From Candidatus Manganitrophaceae bacterium (GTDB taxonomy: Bacteria > Nitrospirota > Nitrospiria > SBBL01 > JAADHI01): a DNA stretch of 64,000 bases. Below are positions 26,368 to 35,924 of the stretch, one piece after another. The notes beneath the pieces are model-generated. The model saw only the letters and a list, made by a program, of their open reading frames with translations. It was not told the DNA's origin and searched no databases. A program made the position numbers and the translations under genes. Location: contig DUAG01000043.1 of assembly GCA_012960925.1 (NCBI GenBank), positions 35,016-99,015 of the forward strand, written 5' to 3'. Position 1 is the first letter of the stretch, and each line of letters begins with the position of its first letter.

Positions 26368-26778
26368 GTGAAAATTCGAAGAACTTTACTGGTCATGTTC
26401 ATGGCAGCGGTGGTTTTTTTTACACTCCCATCTCCCTCAAGGGCAGAGGGGTCTCCGGTTGAGGTCATTATTCAAGTGGATGAAGAAGGCTTCCGCGATT
26501 CAGAGGGCAGGTCCTTCGGTAACCGCATAGAGGTTCCCGAGGGACGAGCAATAAAACTTATATTTGAACATGTGGGAAAACCGGGCGTCGAACATGCCTT
26601 TGTCCTCCTATTTGATTCTGATGAAGAAATTGAAAGTGGAACGATCTCTACTGTACATAAACGGACGCACATTGAATTTAAGACGGGCGACGCAGGTGAA
26701 ACATATGACGTCTTTTGCGTTATCGTCGATTGTGATGGAATGGAACACCTTACGGATCTTGTGATCGTGGCAACCTAA
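26368..26778 (+). CDS. Secreted cupredoxin with azurin-like copper loop
   Basis: The 136-residue protein from GTG 26368 (GAGGA at 26353-26357) starts with a clear signal peptide (KIRRTLLVMFMAAVVFFTL, cleavage near SRA-EG). The mature part has His76 in GKPGVEHAFVL and the loop Cys122-x4-His127-x3-Leu131, the azurin/plastocyanin spacing with leucine in place of the axial methionine. That arrangement is known in high-potential fungal laccase T1 sites. A longer ATG at 26311 is possible. It is followed 27 bases later by a c-type cytochrome, suggesting an electron-transfer pair. Confidence 0.7.
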   Translation: MKIRRTLLVMFMAAVVFFTLPSPSRAEGSPVEVIIQVDEEGFRDSEGRSFGNRIEVPEGRAIKLIFEHVGKPGVEHAFVLLFDSDEEIESGTISTVHKRTHIEFKTGDAGETYDVFCVIVDCDGMEHLTDLVIVAT

Positions 26779-26805
26779 GCGCCTTTTACCCCTACGAAGA
26801 GAATC

Positions 26806-27333
26806 ATGTCAGGAAAAAATACACTCCTTGTGCTTGTCATTGCGGCAATGACATTCGTGTTAAATTCGGAGCAGATTTTTGCTGCAGGTGAGAAGGTAAA
26901 ACCTTTGAAGCCGGTCCCGAAGTCCTACGCAGAAAAACACATGCCCAGGGGCTGGTGGACAGACTCGAAGATCATCAAAGAAGGGAAGGTGATCTTTGAG
27001 ACGACCGTTTTGGAGTATGAGTTTAAGAGAAAGACGAGAACGGCAAAAGAGGGTTGTGCAACCTGCCACGGGATTGATCCAAAAAAAGACCGCCCGAAGA
27101 AACGGGGTTCGCCTGATTTTCGTGTCCGTGAACGGGTCAACCGCCTCTCAGACAGTTACTGGTTCTGGAGGGTTTCTGAAGGGGTGGCGAAAACCCGTAT
27201 GCCGTCCTGGAAGGAGAAGCTTTCTGAAGAAGAGATCTGGAAAGTGATCGCATATCAGCACACATGGTCGCATGGAAATAAACCGGCAGTTCATGATCAT
27301 GGGGAAATTGAGCATTCCGTTGAAGAAGGATAA
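26806..27333 (+). CDS. Periplasmic monoheme cytochrome c
   Basis: A signal peptide (cleavage near IFA-AG) is followed by one heme site, Cys84-x2-Cys87-His88 (GCATCHGI), and a distal Met132 in TRMPSWKEKLSEEEIWKVIAYQ, the class I cytochrome c pattern. The mature protein begins with a 45-residue segment before the heme that includes ETTVLEYEFKRK, and ends in a His-rich tail (HDHGEIEHS). It probably accepts or donates electrons to the cupredoxin encoded just upstream. Confidence 0.9.
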   Translation: MSGKNTLLVLVIAAMTFVLNSEQIFAAGEKVKPLKPVPKSYAEKHMPRGWWTDSKIIKEGKVIFETTVLEYEFKRKTRTAKEGCATCHGIDPKKDRPKKRGSPDFRVRERVNRLSDSYWFWRVSEGVAKTRMPSWKEKLSEEEIWKVIAYQHTWSHGNKPAVHDHGEIEHSVEEG

Positions 27334-27361
27334 GCTTGCAGCCCTCTAAGGGTGGGCGCGC

Positions 27362-27976
27362 GTGGGGGAGATGCGACAAGAGGGAACGACGGGCGTCGTG
27401 TTGGCCGGGGGGAAAGGACGCCGGATCGGGGGAGAGAAGGCCTTTGTTCGACTGGCAGGGAAGACCCTTATCCAGCGTGTTATCGATATCCTCTCCGGGG
27501 TTTTTTCCGAGGTGGTCGTCGTGGTCGATCACCTTGAGCGCTTTCGAGATCTTCCCTGCCCCTACCTGCGAGACCGACTTCCTGGCTTGGGATCGATCGG
27601 CGGAATTGAGACTGCCCTCCGGGCCACGTCGAGGGAGGCCATTTTTGTGGTGGCCTGCGACATGCCTTTTGTCAACCCCGACATCATTCGATTAATGCTC
27701 AATCACTCGGAGGGGGTTGACCTTGTGATTCCTTCCCTTTCAGATGGACTCCATCCTCTCCATGCCGTCTATGCACAAACCTGTCTACCGGCCATTGACG
27801 CACAAATCAAGTCGGGCGATTTTGGTCCGCATTCCCTCACGAAATCTGTCAGGACCGTCCTTTTTCAGAAAGAATCGTTTCTTGGACAAGATCCGCTTTT
27901 CCGCTCGGTGGTGAATATCAACACCCCCGCAGACCTTGAGTCGGCCCATCGTATTCTGAAAGAAGGACAAGGGTAA
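27362..27976 (+). CDS. mobA: Molybdenum cofactor guanylyltransferase MobA
   Basis: The 204-residue nucleotidyltransferase has VVLAGGKGRRIGGEKAFVRLAGKTLIQRVID at the N-terminus and the metal-binding ACDMPFVNPDII. It transfers GMP from GTP to molybdopterin for the DMSO-reductase and formate dehydrogenase class. GTG 27362 is taken; ATG 27371 is an alternative. No molybdoenzyme is encoded in the window. Confidence 0.88.
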   Translation: MGEMRQEGTTGVVLAGGKGRRIGGEKAFVRLAGKTLIQRVIDILSGVFSEVVVVVDHLERFRDLPCPYLRDRLPGLGSIGGIETALRATSREAIFVVACDMPFVNPDIIRLMLNHSEGVDLVIPSLSDGLHPLHAVYAQTCLPAIDAQIKSGDFGPHSLTKSVRTVLFQKESFLGQDPLFRSVVNINTPADLESAHRILKEGQG

Positions 27977-28155
27977 GACGGGCGCGATTGCCTCCACATC
28001 TTGATGGTTTCTGGGCGTATTTACGGGTGCCTCGGGGTTGGGTTATTGAGCTTGTGGTTGATTTTTATCAGGATTTATAATAAGATGCATCGTAGTGTGG
28101 AAAGGTAATATCTTATTAAGTTGGTTGTCCTCATGCGACTTGGAGATGTAGCACT

Positions 28156-29535
28156 GTGGAAGCTCCGATAGATCAACAATCCAATGCCCTTTGCGAAGCG
28201 GTTCTGAATGGGATCTCTGATCCAGTTATAGTGATCAGAGAAGACTATAGCCTTGCGTATGCAAACAAGGCGGCCCGCGATAAGCACGGGGGCGATAAGT
28301 CCGTTGATCAGAAATGTTATTCCCTTCTGCACGGGTTGAAAACTCCCTGTGATCCATGCGCATGTCTGGAGGTTTTTAAAGCAGGGAAACCCTACCGCGT
28401 GATCAGCAAAATTGCAACGGCAGATGGGCGGACCCAGGCAAAAGAGTACAGCGCCTATCCCATTTTAGGGGAAAATGGGAAGGTGTGCCGGGTGATAGAA
28501 TTCGTTCACGATCTCCCCCTGATCGAGAGTCCGCCTGTTTCTGGAAATGGCACCTCTACTGTTGTGGGTGAGGAGGCGACATCATTTTGTGGGATGATTG
28601 GAAACAGCAAGAAGATGCGAGCCCTTTTTCAGTTGATTCGTCTCGTCTCTCCCAGTAATGCAACGATCCTGATCTATGGAGAAAGCGGTACGGGTAAGGA
28701 AAGGGTCGCGCGCGCTCTCCATTGGAATAGCCCGCGTCGATACCGCCCTTTTGTCGCAATCGATTGCGGTGCCCTCCCTGAAACATTGTTGGAAAGTGAA
28801 CTATTTGGTCATGTCAGGGGGGCCTTCACCGGGGCGATACAGAATAAGAAAGGCCTTTTTGCAGAGGCAGAAGGCGGGACACTCTTCCTGGATGAAATAG
28901 GCGACACCAGCCTGGTTTTCCAATCAAAGCTCCTTCGTGCCTTGCAAGAAGGTGAATCGCGTCCTGTTGGCGGAAATCGAAGTTCAAAAATAAATGTCCG
29001 GATGGTGGCTGCGACAAATAAGTCGCTAAAAGAGGCGATCGCGAAAAAAACATTTCGGGAAGATCTTTACTACCGCCTGGCCGTTATGCCCATCGTGATT
29101 CCACCGCTCCGTGATCGTCTGGATGATATCCCTCTTCTTGTCGAGCATTTTATTAAAAAATATACGGAACAAAATAGGAAAGGCCCGATGTCTCTTTCCG
29201 CGGAGGCAGTCGGTCTCTTGCAGGGTATGCCATGGACAGGAAATGTCCGGGAACTGGAGAATATTATCGAGCGAGGGGTTCTTGTTTCCCCGACTTCTGA
29301 GATTACACCAGAATCACTCCTGATCGAAGAGGATGGGGGGCCTTCCCCCTATGCCCCCTCGTCCTCTCTATTTAGTTCGACCCGAGAGATGCTTTCCAAG
29401 GTCGAGAGAGAGCGGATTATTGATTCTCTTCAAAGATGTAAAGGGAATAAATCCTTGGCCGCCCGGTCCTTGGGTATTTCCCGCGCAAGTTTGTACAACA
29501 AATTGAAACGGTATCAAATCCCGGCTTCGATTTAA
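28156..29535 (+). CDS. Sigma-54 activator with N-terminal PAS domain
   Basis: The order is PAS (about residues 12-125), AAA+ (about 145-375) with GESGTGKE, GAFTGA (in GHVRGAFTGAIQ) and DEIGD, and a Fis-type helix-turn-helix (NKSLAARSLGISRASLYNKLKRY). The PAS domain includes CYSLLHGLKTPCDPCACLEV, a Cys-rich segment common in redox- or metal-sensing PAS regulators. GAFTGA means it contacts sigma-54. The start is GTG. No kinase is next to it, so it may sense directly. Its target could be any of the candidate -24/-12 promoters here. Confidence 0.92.
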   Translation: MEAPIDQQSNALCEAVLNGISDPVIVIREDYSLAYANKAARDKHGGDKSVDQKCYSLLHGLKTPCDPCACLEVFKAGKPYRVISKIATADGRTQAKEYSAYPILGENGKVCRVIEFVHDLPLIESPPVSGNGTSTVVGEEATSFCGMIGNSKKMRALFQLIRLVSPSNATILIYGESGTGKERVARALHWNSPRRYRPFVAIDCGALPETLLESELFGHVRGAFTGAIQNKKGLFAEAEGGTLFLDEIGDTSLVFQSKLLRALQEGESRPVGGNRSSKINVRMVAATNKSLKEAIAKKTFREDLYYRLAVMPIVIPPLRDRLDDIPLLVEHFIKKYTEQNRKGPMSLSAEAVGLLQGMPWTGNVRELENIIERGVLVSPTSEITPESLLIEEDGGPSPYAPSSSLFSSTREMLSKVERERIIDSLQRCKGNKSLAARSLGISRASLYNKLKRYQIPASI

Positions 29536-29679
29536 AGAAAAGTCATCCTGCCTGGTCCCTCCTGACGGCGTCCGTCATAAACAGATAAATAAAACATCAG
29601 ATGTGCTACTTGACGAGTCTTCCTGTCCGATCCGTTTTGGGTTTTCTTTTCTTGAAGGACGTGGCGGGATTGAAGAAAG

Positions 29680-30933
29680 TTACGCGGATTTTATTCCTTT
29701 ATCACGCTCATAGAGGAAAACCGGGTCTCCTGAACCGCTGATCACTTCCTCTGTGATAATGCATTCCTTGAGGTTTTTTATGGAAGGGAGCTCATACATG
29801 AGTTCGAGCATGACTTCTTCCAGGATAGAGCGGAGGCCTCGGGCGCCTGTTTTTTGTACGAGGGATTTTTTTGCAACGGCCGCAAGGGCGCTGTCTGTAA
29901 ATTTCAACTTGACCTTCTCCAGGGAAAAAAGCTTCTCATACTGCTTGGCCAAGGCACTCTTCGGTTCCGTTAAGATACGGACCAAGGCTTTTTCATCCAG
30001 GTCTTCCAGGGTAGCTGTGACAGGGAGACGCCCAACAAATTCCGGAATCAGACCATGTTTAATCAGATCCTCCCCCTGAACCTTCCGTAAGAGTTCTCCA
30101 AGTTTACGGTCGCTTTTCAGTCTGATGTCGGCACCAAATCCCATCGTCCTCTTGTTGACGCGATGTTCTATCTGATCCTCAAGCCCGATAAAGGCTCCAC
30201 CACAGATGAAAAGAATATTGGTGGTATCGACTTGAATGAATTCCTGGTGCGGATGTTTTCGGCCACCCTGTGGTGGAACATTTGCGACCGTCCCTTCAAT
30301 CAGCTTGAGAAGGGCCTGTTGGACCCCCTCACCGGACACATCACGTGTAATGGAAGGCGACTCACTTTTTCGAGAGATCTTGTCAATCTCGTCAATGTAG
30401 ACGATCCCCCGCTCGGCCTTATCGACATCATAATCCGCAGCCTGTAGCAATTTGAGAACGATATTTTCGACATCTTCACCGACATACCCGGCTTCTGTAA
30501 GGGTTGTGGCATCTGCGATTGTAAATGGAACATCAAGAATGCGAGCCAGGGTTTGTGCGAGGAGGGTCTTGCCGGTACCAGTCGGGCCGATAAGCAGGAT
30601 GTTTCCCTTCTGGAGTTCGATATCGTCATTTCGTGCGTTGCTTGCGACACGTTTATAGTGATTATGGACTGCAACCGCGAGAATTTTTTTTGCCCGATGC
30701 TGTCCGACAACAAACTGGTCCAGGGTTTTTTTGATATCCGCCGGTTTGGGAAGGGCGGAGGAGGCTTCTTCTTTTTCTTCGTCCCACTCTTCGGCAATAA
30801 TATCATTGCAAAGATCAACGCACTCGTCACAGATGTAGACCGTTGGACCGGCGATGAGCTTCTTAACCTCATCACGATTCTTACCGCAGAAGGAACAACG
30901 CAGGAGGGACTCTATCTTTTCCTTTTTTACCAT
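29680..30933 (-). CDS. clpX: ATP-dependent Clp protease ATPase subunit ClpX
   Basis: The 417-residue unfoldase starts with a zinc-binding domain ([30 protein letters not shown]), then AAA+ motifs [31 protein letters not shown] and the RKH pore loop ([10 protein letters not shown]). It recognises substrates and feeds ClpP. It ends a tig-clpP-clpX operon on the minus strand, 66 bases after clpP. Confidence 0.97.
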   Translation of the reverse strand: MVKKEKIESLLRCSFCGKNRDEVKKLIAGPTVYICDECVDLCNDIIAEEWDEEKEEASSALPKPADIKKTLDQFVVGQHRAKKILAVAVHNHYKRVASNARNDDIELQKGNILLIGPTGTGKTLLAQTLARILDVPFTIADATTLTEAGYVGEDVENIVLKLLQAADYDVDKAERGIVYIDEIDKISRKSESPSITRDVSGEGVQQALLKLIEGTVANVPPQGGRKHPHQEFIQVDTTNILFICGGAFIGLEDQIEHRVNKRTMGFGADIRLKSDRKLGELLRKVQGEDLIKHGLIPEFVGRLPVTATLEDLDEKALVRILTEPKSALAKQYEKLFSLEKVKLKFTDSALAAVAKKSLVQKTGARGLRSILEEVMLELMYELPSIKNLKECIITEEVISGSGDPVFLYERDKGIKSA

Positions 30934-30999
30934 TCTAAATCTTCCCCTTTATGACCCATCCAGGTTCGTGCCTGAAGCAACCGTGCTCCCCGATATTTC

Positions 31000-31590
31000 T
31001 CACTTACGTGCCGGAGCGCTCTCAATCACCTCATCAACGATATGATAAGTCTTCGCCTCTTCACCGGACATAAAATAATCACGTTCGGTATCTTTACGGA
31101 TTTTTTCGATATCCTGACCGGAATGTTTTGCCAGGATCGCATTTAAACGCTCTCGCATCTTCAAAATTTCGCGGGCATGGATATCGATGTCCGTTGCTTG
31201 GCCCTGGAAGCCTCCCATCGGTTGATGAATCATGACACGTGCATTCGGAAGGGAATACCGCTTGCCGGTTGTCCCGGCGGCCAAGAGGAGCGCTCCCATA
31301 CTTGCGGCCTGTCCGATGCAGATTGTCGACACAGGCGATTTTATATATTGTATTGTATCATAAATCGCCAGACCCGAGGTTACCATTCCCCCGGGGGAGT
31401 TAATGTAAATATTAATATCCTTCTCAGGATCTTCCGCCTCGAGAAAGAGGAGCTGCGCGATGATAAGATTGGAGACATTATCATCGATGCCTGTGCCCAG
31501 AAAAATAATCCGATCTTTGAGAAGGCGAGAGTAGATGTCATAGGCCCGCTCGCCTCGGCTAGATTGTTCGATCACCATTGGTACCAGCAT
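31000..31590 (-). CDS. clpP: ATP-dependent Clp protease proteolytic subunit ClpP
   Basis: The 196-residue serine protease has the catalytic Ser in [16 protein letters not shown] and His in [16 protein letters not shown], with the Asp later in [17 protein letters not shown]. It forms the tetradecameric chamber used with ClpX. The ATG overlaps the tig stop (TAATG). Confidence 0.97.
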   Translation of the reverse strand: MLVPMVIEQSSRGERAYDIYSRLLKDRIIFLGTGIDDNVSNLIIAQLLFLEAEDPEKDINIYINSPGGMVTSGLAIYDTIQYIKSPVSTICIGQAASMGALLLAAGTTGKRYSLPNARVMIHQPMGGFQGQATDIDIHAREILKMRERLNAILAKHSGQDIEKIRKDTERDYFMSGEEAKTYHIVDEVIESAPARK

Positions 31591-32861
31591 TACGATTTTT
31601 CTCCTTCATCTTTAAATTGGGCAAGGGAGTAGACCTGTTTGAGCGCCTTGTCTTGTCTGATTCTTGATTTTAATCCCTCCAGGGATCCATCCTGATGAGA
31701 GATCATTTCTCTTGCTTTCTCTGGTGAGATCCTGGACGCCGTGGCGATGGACTTGATTTCGTCATCGACCTCCTGGTCCGTGACCGAGATATTTTCTTTT
31801 TCTGCGATAGCGCTCAGAATGAACTGCCCCTGAATCCGTTCCCGTGCAATGGGCTCATATTCCTTGTGGAACATTGAAACGTCCACTTTTTGCGGACCTG
31901 CCTTCTGAAGGTTTGCCAAGCTGTTGTGTATTTCTCGATCGACCATGGATGGGGGAACATCAATAGGGTGCAATTCCACCAGCTTTTTAATCAAAATACT
32001 GTTTTGATCATGTTTCTGTTGAGAGGTTTTTTGGTCCATCAATGTTTGATGGACCTTTTCCTTCAGGGTGTCAAGCGAGGAGAGCCCGACGTCTTTTGCC
32101 AGGTCATCATCTATTTTTGGGAGAACTTTCTTCTTGATCTCTTTCACCTCAATCTTGAAAGAGACGGTCTTTCCGGCAATTTCTTTTTCCTGATAATTTT
32201 CAGGAAATGGAACCGCGGCTTCAAAGCTTTTCCCCCTTTTTTTACTGAGGAGTGCGTCTTCGAATTCCGGAAGAAATGTATTTGAGCCAACCCGGAGTGT
32301 ATACCCTTGAGCACTGCCGCGTGCCATCAGTTTTCCATCAACCGAACCGGCAAAATCAATCGTCACATAGTCATCTGAAACGATGGCATGGCCGTCAGAA
32401 CAGGCCTCCTGATGCCCCTGTTCCTCCTGGATTCTCTCCAGGGTTTTCATGACATCCTCATCGGCTACATTTATTTTCTTTCGCGGGAGAATCAGTCCCT
32501 TGTAGTCTGACAGGTGAACGACAGGTCTGACCTCAACGGTCGCGGTAAAATGCAGGGGGGCGTTCTTCTTGGCCTCAATCTTGTCAAATGAGGGGAATTC
32601 AACCGGAGAGATGTCCAGTTCCTTGATCGCTTTCTGGTAGTAATCCGGCACCAGCTTCCGGAGAACATCTTCTTCGACCGCTGCCCCAAATTTTTTTTCG
32701 ACGAGGGCCAAGGGGACCTTTCCGGGACGAAACCCCGGAATCTTCACGGTCTTTTTGAGCTTGGAATAGGCCTGTGCAAATTCACTGGCGACCACCTCTT
32801 GCGGGATCTCTATTTTAAGTATTTTTTTGACAGAAGTAATTTCCTCAACTTCAACCTTCAT
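31590..32861 (-). CDS. tig: Trigger factor
   Basis: The 423-residue chaperone has the ribosome-binding signature [18 protein letters not shown], a PPIase/FKBP domain (about residues 145-245) and the helical C-domain with [13 protein letters not shown]. It binds nascent chains at the ribosome exit. It leads the tig-clpP-clpX operon behind a consensus-like promoter. Confidence 0.95.
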   Translation of the reverse strand: MKVEVEEITSVKKILKIEIPQEVVASEFAQAYSKLKKTVKIPGFRPGKVPLALVEKKFGAAVEEDVLRKLVPDYYQKAIKELDISPVEFPSFDKIEAKKNAPLHFTATVEVRPVVHLSDYKGLILPRKKINVADEDVMKTLERIQEEQGHQEACSDGHAIVSDDYVTIDFAGSVDGKLMARGSAQGYTLRVGSNTFLPEFEDALLSKKRGKSFEAAVPFPENYQEKEIAGKTVSFKIEVKEIKKKVLPKIDDDLAKDVGLSSLDTLKEKVHQTLMDQKTSQQKHDQNSILIKKLVELHPIDVPPSMVDREIHNSLANLQKAGPQKVDVSMFHKEYEPIARERIQGQFILSAIAEKENISVTDQEVDDEIKSIATASRISPEKAREMISHQDGSLEGLKSRIRQDKALKQVYSLAQFKDEGEKS

Positions 32862-32888
32862 GAGACTCCTTATTAGAAAAATCTCCCC

Positions 32889-32917
32889 ATTCTATATCTG
32901 GACACCCCCCTTGTCAA
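32889..32917 (-). promoter_or_regulatory. Sigma-70 promoter of tig-clpP-clpX
   Basis: On the minus strand TTGACA (32917-32912), a 17-base spacer and TAGAAT (32894-32889) precede the tig start. AAGGAG lies just upstream of the ATG. Confidence 0.75.
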
Positions 32918-33126
32918 CCATGTGGAGCCCTGAGAATGGAGCCAGGCCGAAACTTCATCCAGGAAAGTCCTCCGGCCTGATCGGTTTCACCCGAATAACG
33001 CCCTGCGCACTCCGACCGGTTGTCACGGCAGGGATTTGCGGCCCTTAATTTTTTTATTCGTAAATCTGAAATTTCTGCTATTATTTTGTCAGGTTTGGGG
33101 TCTTCTCAAAGTGGCTTGGAGGAACA

Positions 33127-34161
33127 ATGTTGACAAAGGTGGCCATCATCGGTGCCGGGAAAGGGGGGTTATCGCTTATAGAGATTCTTTACGATGATCC
33201 GCTTGTTCAGATTGTCGGTGTTGCTGATGTGGATAAACATGCGGCCGGGATCAAACTTGCCAAAAAATTAAAGATCCCTGTCACGCAGAATTATAAAAAA
33301 CTACTCCAGTCAAAAAAAGCCGATCTGGTCATCGATGTGAGTGGGAACCAGTTCGTAGAAGAAACCCTTCATGTGACCATGCCTCCCGGGACAGCCATTA
33401 TCGGGGGACCTTCGGCTAAATTTATGTGGCAATTGATCGAAGAGCGCATCAAGAGCAAAGAAAAGATAGAACAACATCTTCTGGAATATCAATCGCTTTA
33501 TCGTCTCTATGTGAAAGAGGTTGAGTTGGCCATCGCTGAAGAGCGCACCCGAATTGCCTGCGACATCCATGACGGCCTGGTGCAGACCCTGGTTGGACTC
33601 AGTTATCGGCTTGATTATTGCTCCGACCAAATGGAGAAGAACCGCGCGCGATCCATTGCGTCTCTTCAGGAGACAAAAAAACTGTTAAAAGAAGGTATCT
33701 CCGAGGCACGGGAAGTTATATTTAATCTGCGCCCGATCTCCATTGAACAATCCGGTCTCGTCCGTTCTTTGGAAAATTATCTAAAAACGTATCACCGGCA
33801 ATATCAGATTAAGACCACCTTGAAGACGGCAGTCAACGAACGTCTGATCGCCTCCCAGACAAAAATATTTGTTTTCCGAATCATCCAGGAAGCCCTTGCG
33901 AACGTGCAAAAACATGCGCGCGCCAAGCGGGTCGATGTTAAAGTCAGTATAAAAAGTAAAACGATGCATGTTTCCATCATTGATAACGGCGTCGGGTTTG
34001 ATCAGGAGAAGGTAAAACGGGATCAAAACGGACAACGCTCATTCGGCCTTCAAGCCATTACGGAACGGGCCCGGTTGTTGGGAGGCCAGGCAAAGATAAC
34101 AACACGACTGGGAAAAGGGACGCGTGTTGTTATTCAGATACCTTTAGGGAAATCTGATTAG
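33127..34161 (+). CDS. NarX-type histidine kinase with N-terminal Rossmann domain
   Basis: Residues 1-95 form a Rossmann-like domain starting KVAIIGAGKGG (a GxGxxG dinucleotide loop) and ending in a helix with SAKFMWQLIEERIKSK (96-111). A coiled linker leads to a HisKA_3 site (ERTRIACDIHDGLVQ, phospho-His148) and a HATPase domain (EALANVQKHA, FGLQAITERARLLGG). No membrane segment is present, so it is a soluble sensor. The Rossmann region and linker are shared with the sigma-54 activator at 42314. The nearby NarL-type regulator is its likely partner. The obvious idea is sensing of NAD(H) or NADP(H), but no ligand is proven. Confidence 0.85.
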   Translation: MLTKVAIIGAGKGGLSLIEILYDDPLVQIVGVADVDKHAAGIKLAKKLKIPVTQNYKKLLQSKKADLVIDVSGNQFVEETLHVTMPPGTAIIGGPSAKFMWQLIEERIKSKEKIEQHLLEYQSLYRLYVKEVELAIAEERTRIACDIHDGLVQTLVGLSYRLDYCSDQMEKNRARSIASLQETKKLLKEGISEAREVIFNLRPISIEQSGLVRSLENYLKTYHRQYQIKTTLKTAVNERLIASQTKIFVFRIIQEALANVQKHARAKRVDVKVSIKSKTMHVSIIDNGVGFDQEKVKRDQNGQRSFGLQAITERARLLGGQAKITTRLGKGTRVVIQIPLGKSD

Positions 34162-34186
34162 GTCGGGTAGATGTTTCAGGAGATGA
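34152..34186 (+). repeat. Solo end of repeat family A at the kinase-regulator junction
   Basis: CTGATTAGGTCGGGTAGATG followed by TTTCAGGAGAT matches the left end of A1 (CTGATTAAGTCTGG..TTTTCAGGAGAT). It covers the kinase stop codon (TAG) and the CAGGAGA ribosome-binding site of the regulator. Confidence 0.55.
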
Positions 34187-34193
34187 CCCTTCA

Positions 34194-34874
34194 TTGAAGA
34201 AAATCAAGGTTCTCATTGCAGACGACCATCGTGTAGTTCGTGAAGGACTGGGCGCTATTCTCAAGACTAAGCGGGATATGAATGTTGTGGGAGAAGCCAA
34301 AAACGGGCTTGAAGCGGTTCAGATGGCCAAAAAACTGAAACCGGAAGTTATTCTCATGGATATCTCCATGCCCGAAATGAACGGGGTTGAGGCCACCCGC
34401 TTAATCAAGAAAGACTTTCCTCACATCGGGATTGTCGCGCTGACCATGCACGACGATGACCAGACCATATTTGAACTGGTGCGTTCCGGCATTAATGGAT
34501 ATCTCTTGAAAGACTCGGAGTCTGCCGATATTGTAAAGGCCATCCGTTCAATATATAAAGGAGAATCGGTTCTCCATCCGATTATCGCAAAAAAAATCCT
34601 CGAAGAGTTCACCCGGGAAAAAAGCGAGCAGAAAGAAAAGAAAATCGGCAACCGTTATAACTTGACTGAAAGAGAGATAGGCGTCTTGCAGCGGGTCTCG
34701 AGAGGGAAGACGAACAAAGAAATTGCGGTGGACCTGGGCCTAAGTGATAAAACAATCAAGAATCATGTTCGAAAAATATTTTATAAAATGAAAGTCGACG
34801 ACCGAACCAAGGCGGCCATTCAGGGGATTAAGGACGGGATTATAGACCTGGATCAGGACACGGAGAGCCCCTAA
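34194..34874 (+). CDS. NarL/FixJ-type response regulator
   Basis: A receiver domain (VLIADDHRVVREGLGAIL, phospho-acceptor in VILMDISMPEMNGVEA) is joined to a LuxR-type helix-turn-helix (LTEREIGVLQRVSRGKTNKEIAVDLGLSDKTIKNHVRKI). The start is TTG, supported by CAGGAGA ten bases upstream. It lies 32 bases after the Rossmann-containing kinase, which is its expected phosphodonor. Confidence 0.93.
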   Translation: MKKIKVLIADDHRVVREGLGAILKTKRDMNVVGEAKNGLEAVQMAKKLKPEVILMDISMPEMNGVEATRLIKKDFPHIGIVALTMHDDDQTIFELVRSGINGYLLKDSESADIVKAIRSIYKGESVLHPIIAKKILEEFTREKSEQKEKKIGNRYNLTEREIGVLQRVSRGKTNKEIAVDLGLSDKTIKNHVRKIFYKMKVDDRTKAAIQGIKDGIIDLDQDTESP

Positions 34875-34960
34875 TGTAACACCTTGTCCTCCTGCCGCGA
34901 TTGCGTAATGAGGAAGCGCCGATTCTCCTAAAAACCCTGGAAGTTTAGATCTTGAACTTG

Positions 34961-35278
34961 TCAGGACATCGGGTTCCTTTTGGCAAGATGGACGACGATC
35001 TCCTTTGCAATGAGCTGATCTTCGTGGGTCGTAAACGTTACAATCACGGTATCGTCCGCATGGACCTTTCTGAGTAGTTCACCCGAAGTCAAAAAATGAA
35101 TCGGATGCTGGCTTTCCGCATCGATAATCACCAGAACCCCTTTGAGCGGATCGCTTGTCCTGACCACACCCATATGCTTTCCGGGACCCATACTGGAACA
35201 GGTCCAGGCACTTGGCGCCGCCGCCAATAACCCGAATACGAACACGAGCGTCCAAATCATTGCTCTCACTTTAAGCAT
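34961..35278 (-). CDS. Small secreted protein, Met/His/Cys-containing, unknown
   Basis: A signal peptide (AMIWTLVFVFGLLAAAPSAWT) precedes an 80-residue beta-rich domain beginning CSSMGPGKHMGVV. One cysteine and several Met and His residues close to the mature N-terminus could bind a metal, but no known motif is complete. I recognise no family. It is followed on the same strand (further downstream in window coordinates) by an unrelated membrane protein gene. Confidence 0.6.
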   Translation of the reverse strand: MLKVRAMIWTLVFVFGLLAAAPSAWTCSSMGPGKHMGVVRTSDPLKGVLVIIDAESQHPIHFLTSGELLRKVHADDTVIVTFTTHEDQLIAKEIVVHLAKRNPMS

Positions 35279-35375
35279 ATCCCTTCCCTCCTCGCACTAT
35301 ATAGGCCAGAATAAGTGATTTAAGTCCTGTGAGTCAATCCCCAGCCGATAATCACTTGTTTATGATAATGATGTC

Positions 35376-35822
35376 TCACTCGCCCGAAGGGGTCTGGCCC
35401 CCCTTCTTAAAGAGAGAGGCAACATAAGCACCTGTCAGTTGAAGGCTCCCCATCGCGGCCAAATACATTCCCGGTCCCAACACATATTCATTCCGGGAAT
35501 AATCATAAAAAAGCATGGAAATAATTATAAAGACAATAAAACCAGTGACGTTGGTAAGCCAGGCAAAGCGGCCCCCTTTTATGATGAGATCGCCTGAAGC
35601 CGCCAGGAAGCCAATGACCCCCAGACCGAAAACCAGTTTTCCGTCAAAGGTTTCGATTCCACTTATATTCGTAACAAAAATCTTTGGCTGGATCCATTGC
35701 AGGAAACAGCTCAAGATCACAAGGACAGTATTATACCATCTGAAAAACTTCACCGCCTCCTCCTTCGATCGACGGTACGATATACCAAAAACCCAGACAA
35801 ATTGCAAAACCCATTTTCCCAC
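35376..35822 (-). CDS. Membrane protein of unknown function
   Basis: The 148-residue protein has four predicted helices (around LVILSCFLQWI, LVFGLGVIGFLAASG, TGFIVFIIISMLFY, GPGMYLAAMGSLQLTGAY). No conserved motif is recognised. It converges with no neighbour and sits 97 bases upstream of the small secreted protein gene on the same strand, so the two may be co-transcribed. Confidence 0.6.
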   Translation of the reverse strand: MGKWVLQFVWVFGISYRRSKEEAVKFFRWYNTVLVILSCFLQWIQPKIFVTNISGIETFDGKLVFGLGVIGFLAASGDLIIKGGRFAWLTNVTGFIVFIIISMLFYDYSRNEYVLGPGMYLAAMGSLQLTGAYVASLFKKGGQTPSGE

Positions 35823-35924
35823 CAGAGTTCAGAATTCTAGATTGAGGCCCTCGAGTTTGACCCTAAAGAAATAGCCATGATATACATTGTAGCTGAATCC
35901 ACTTCCAAGACGGAGCCACGCGTG

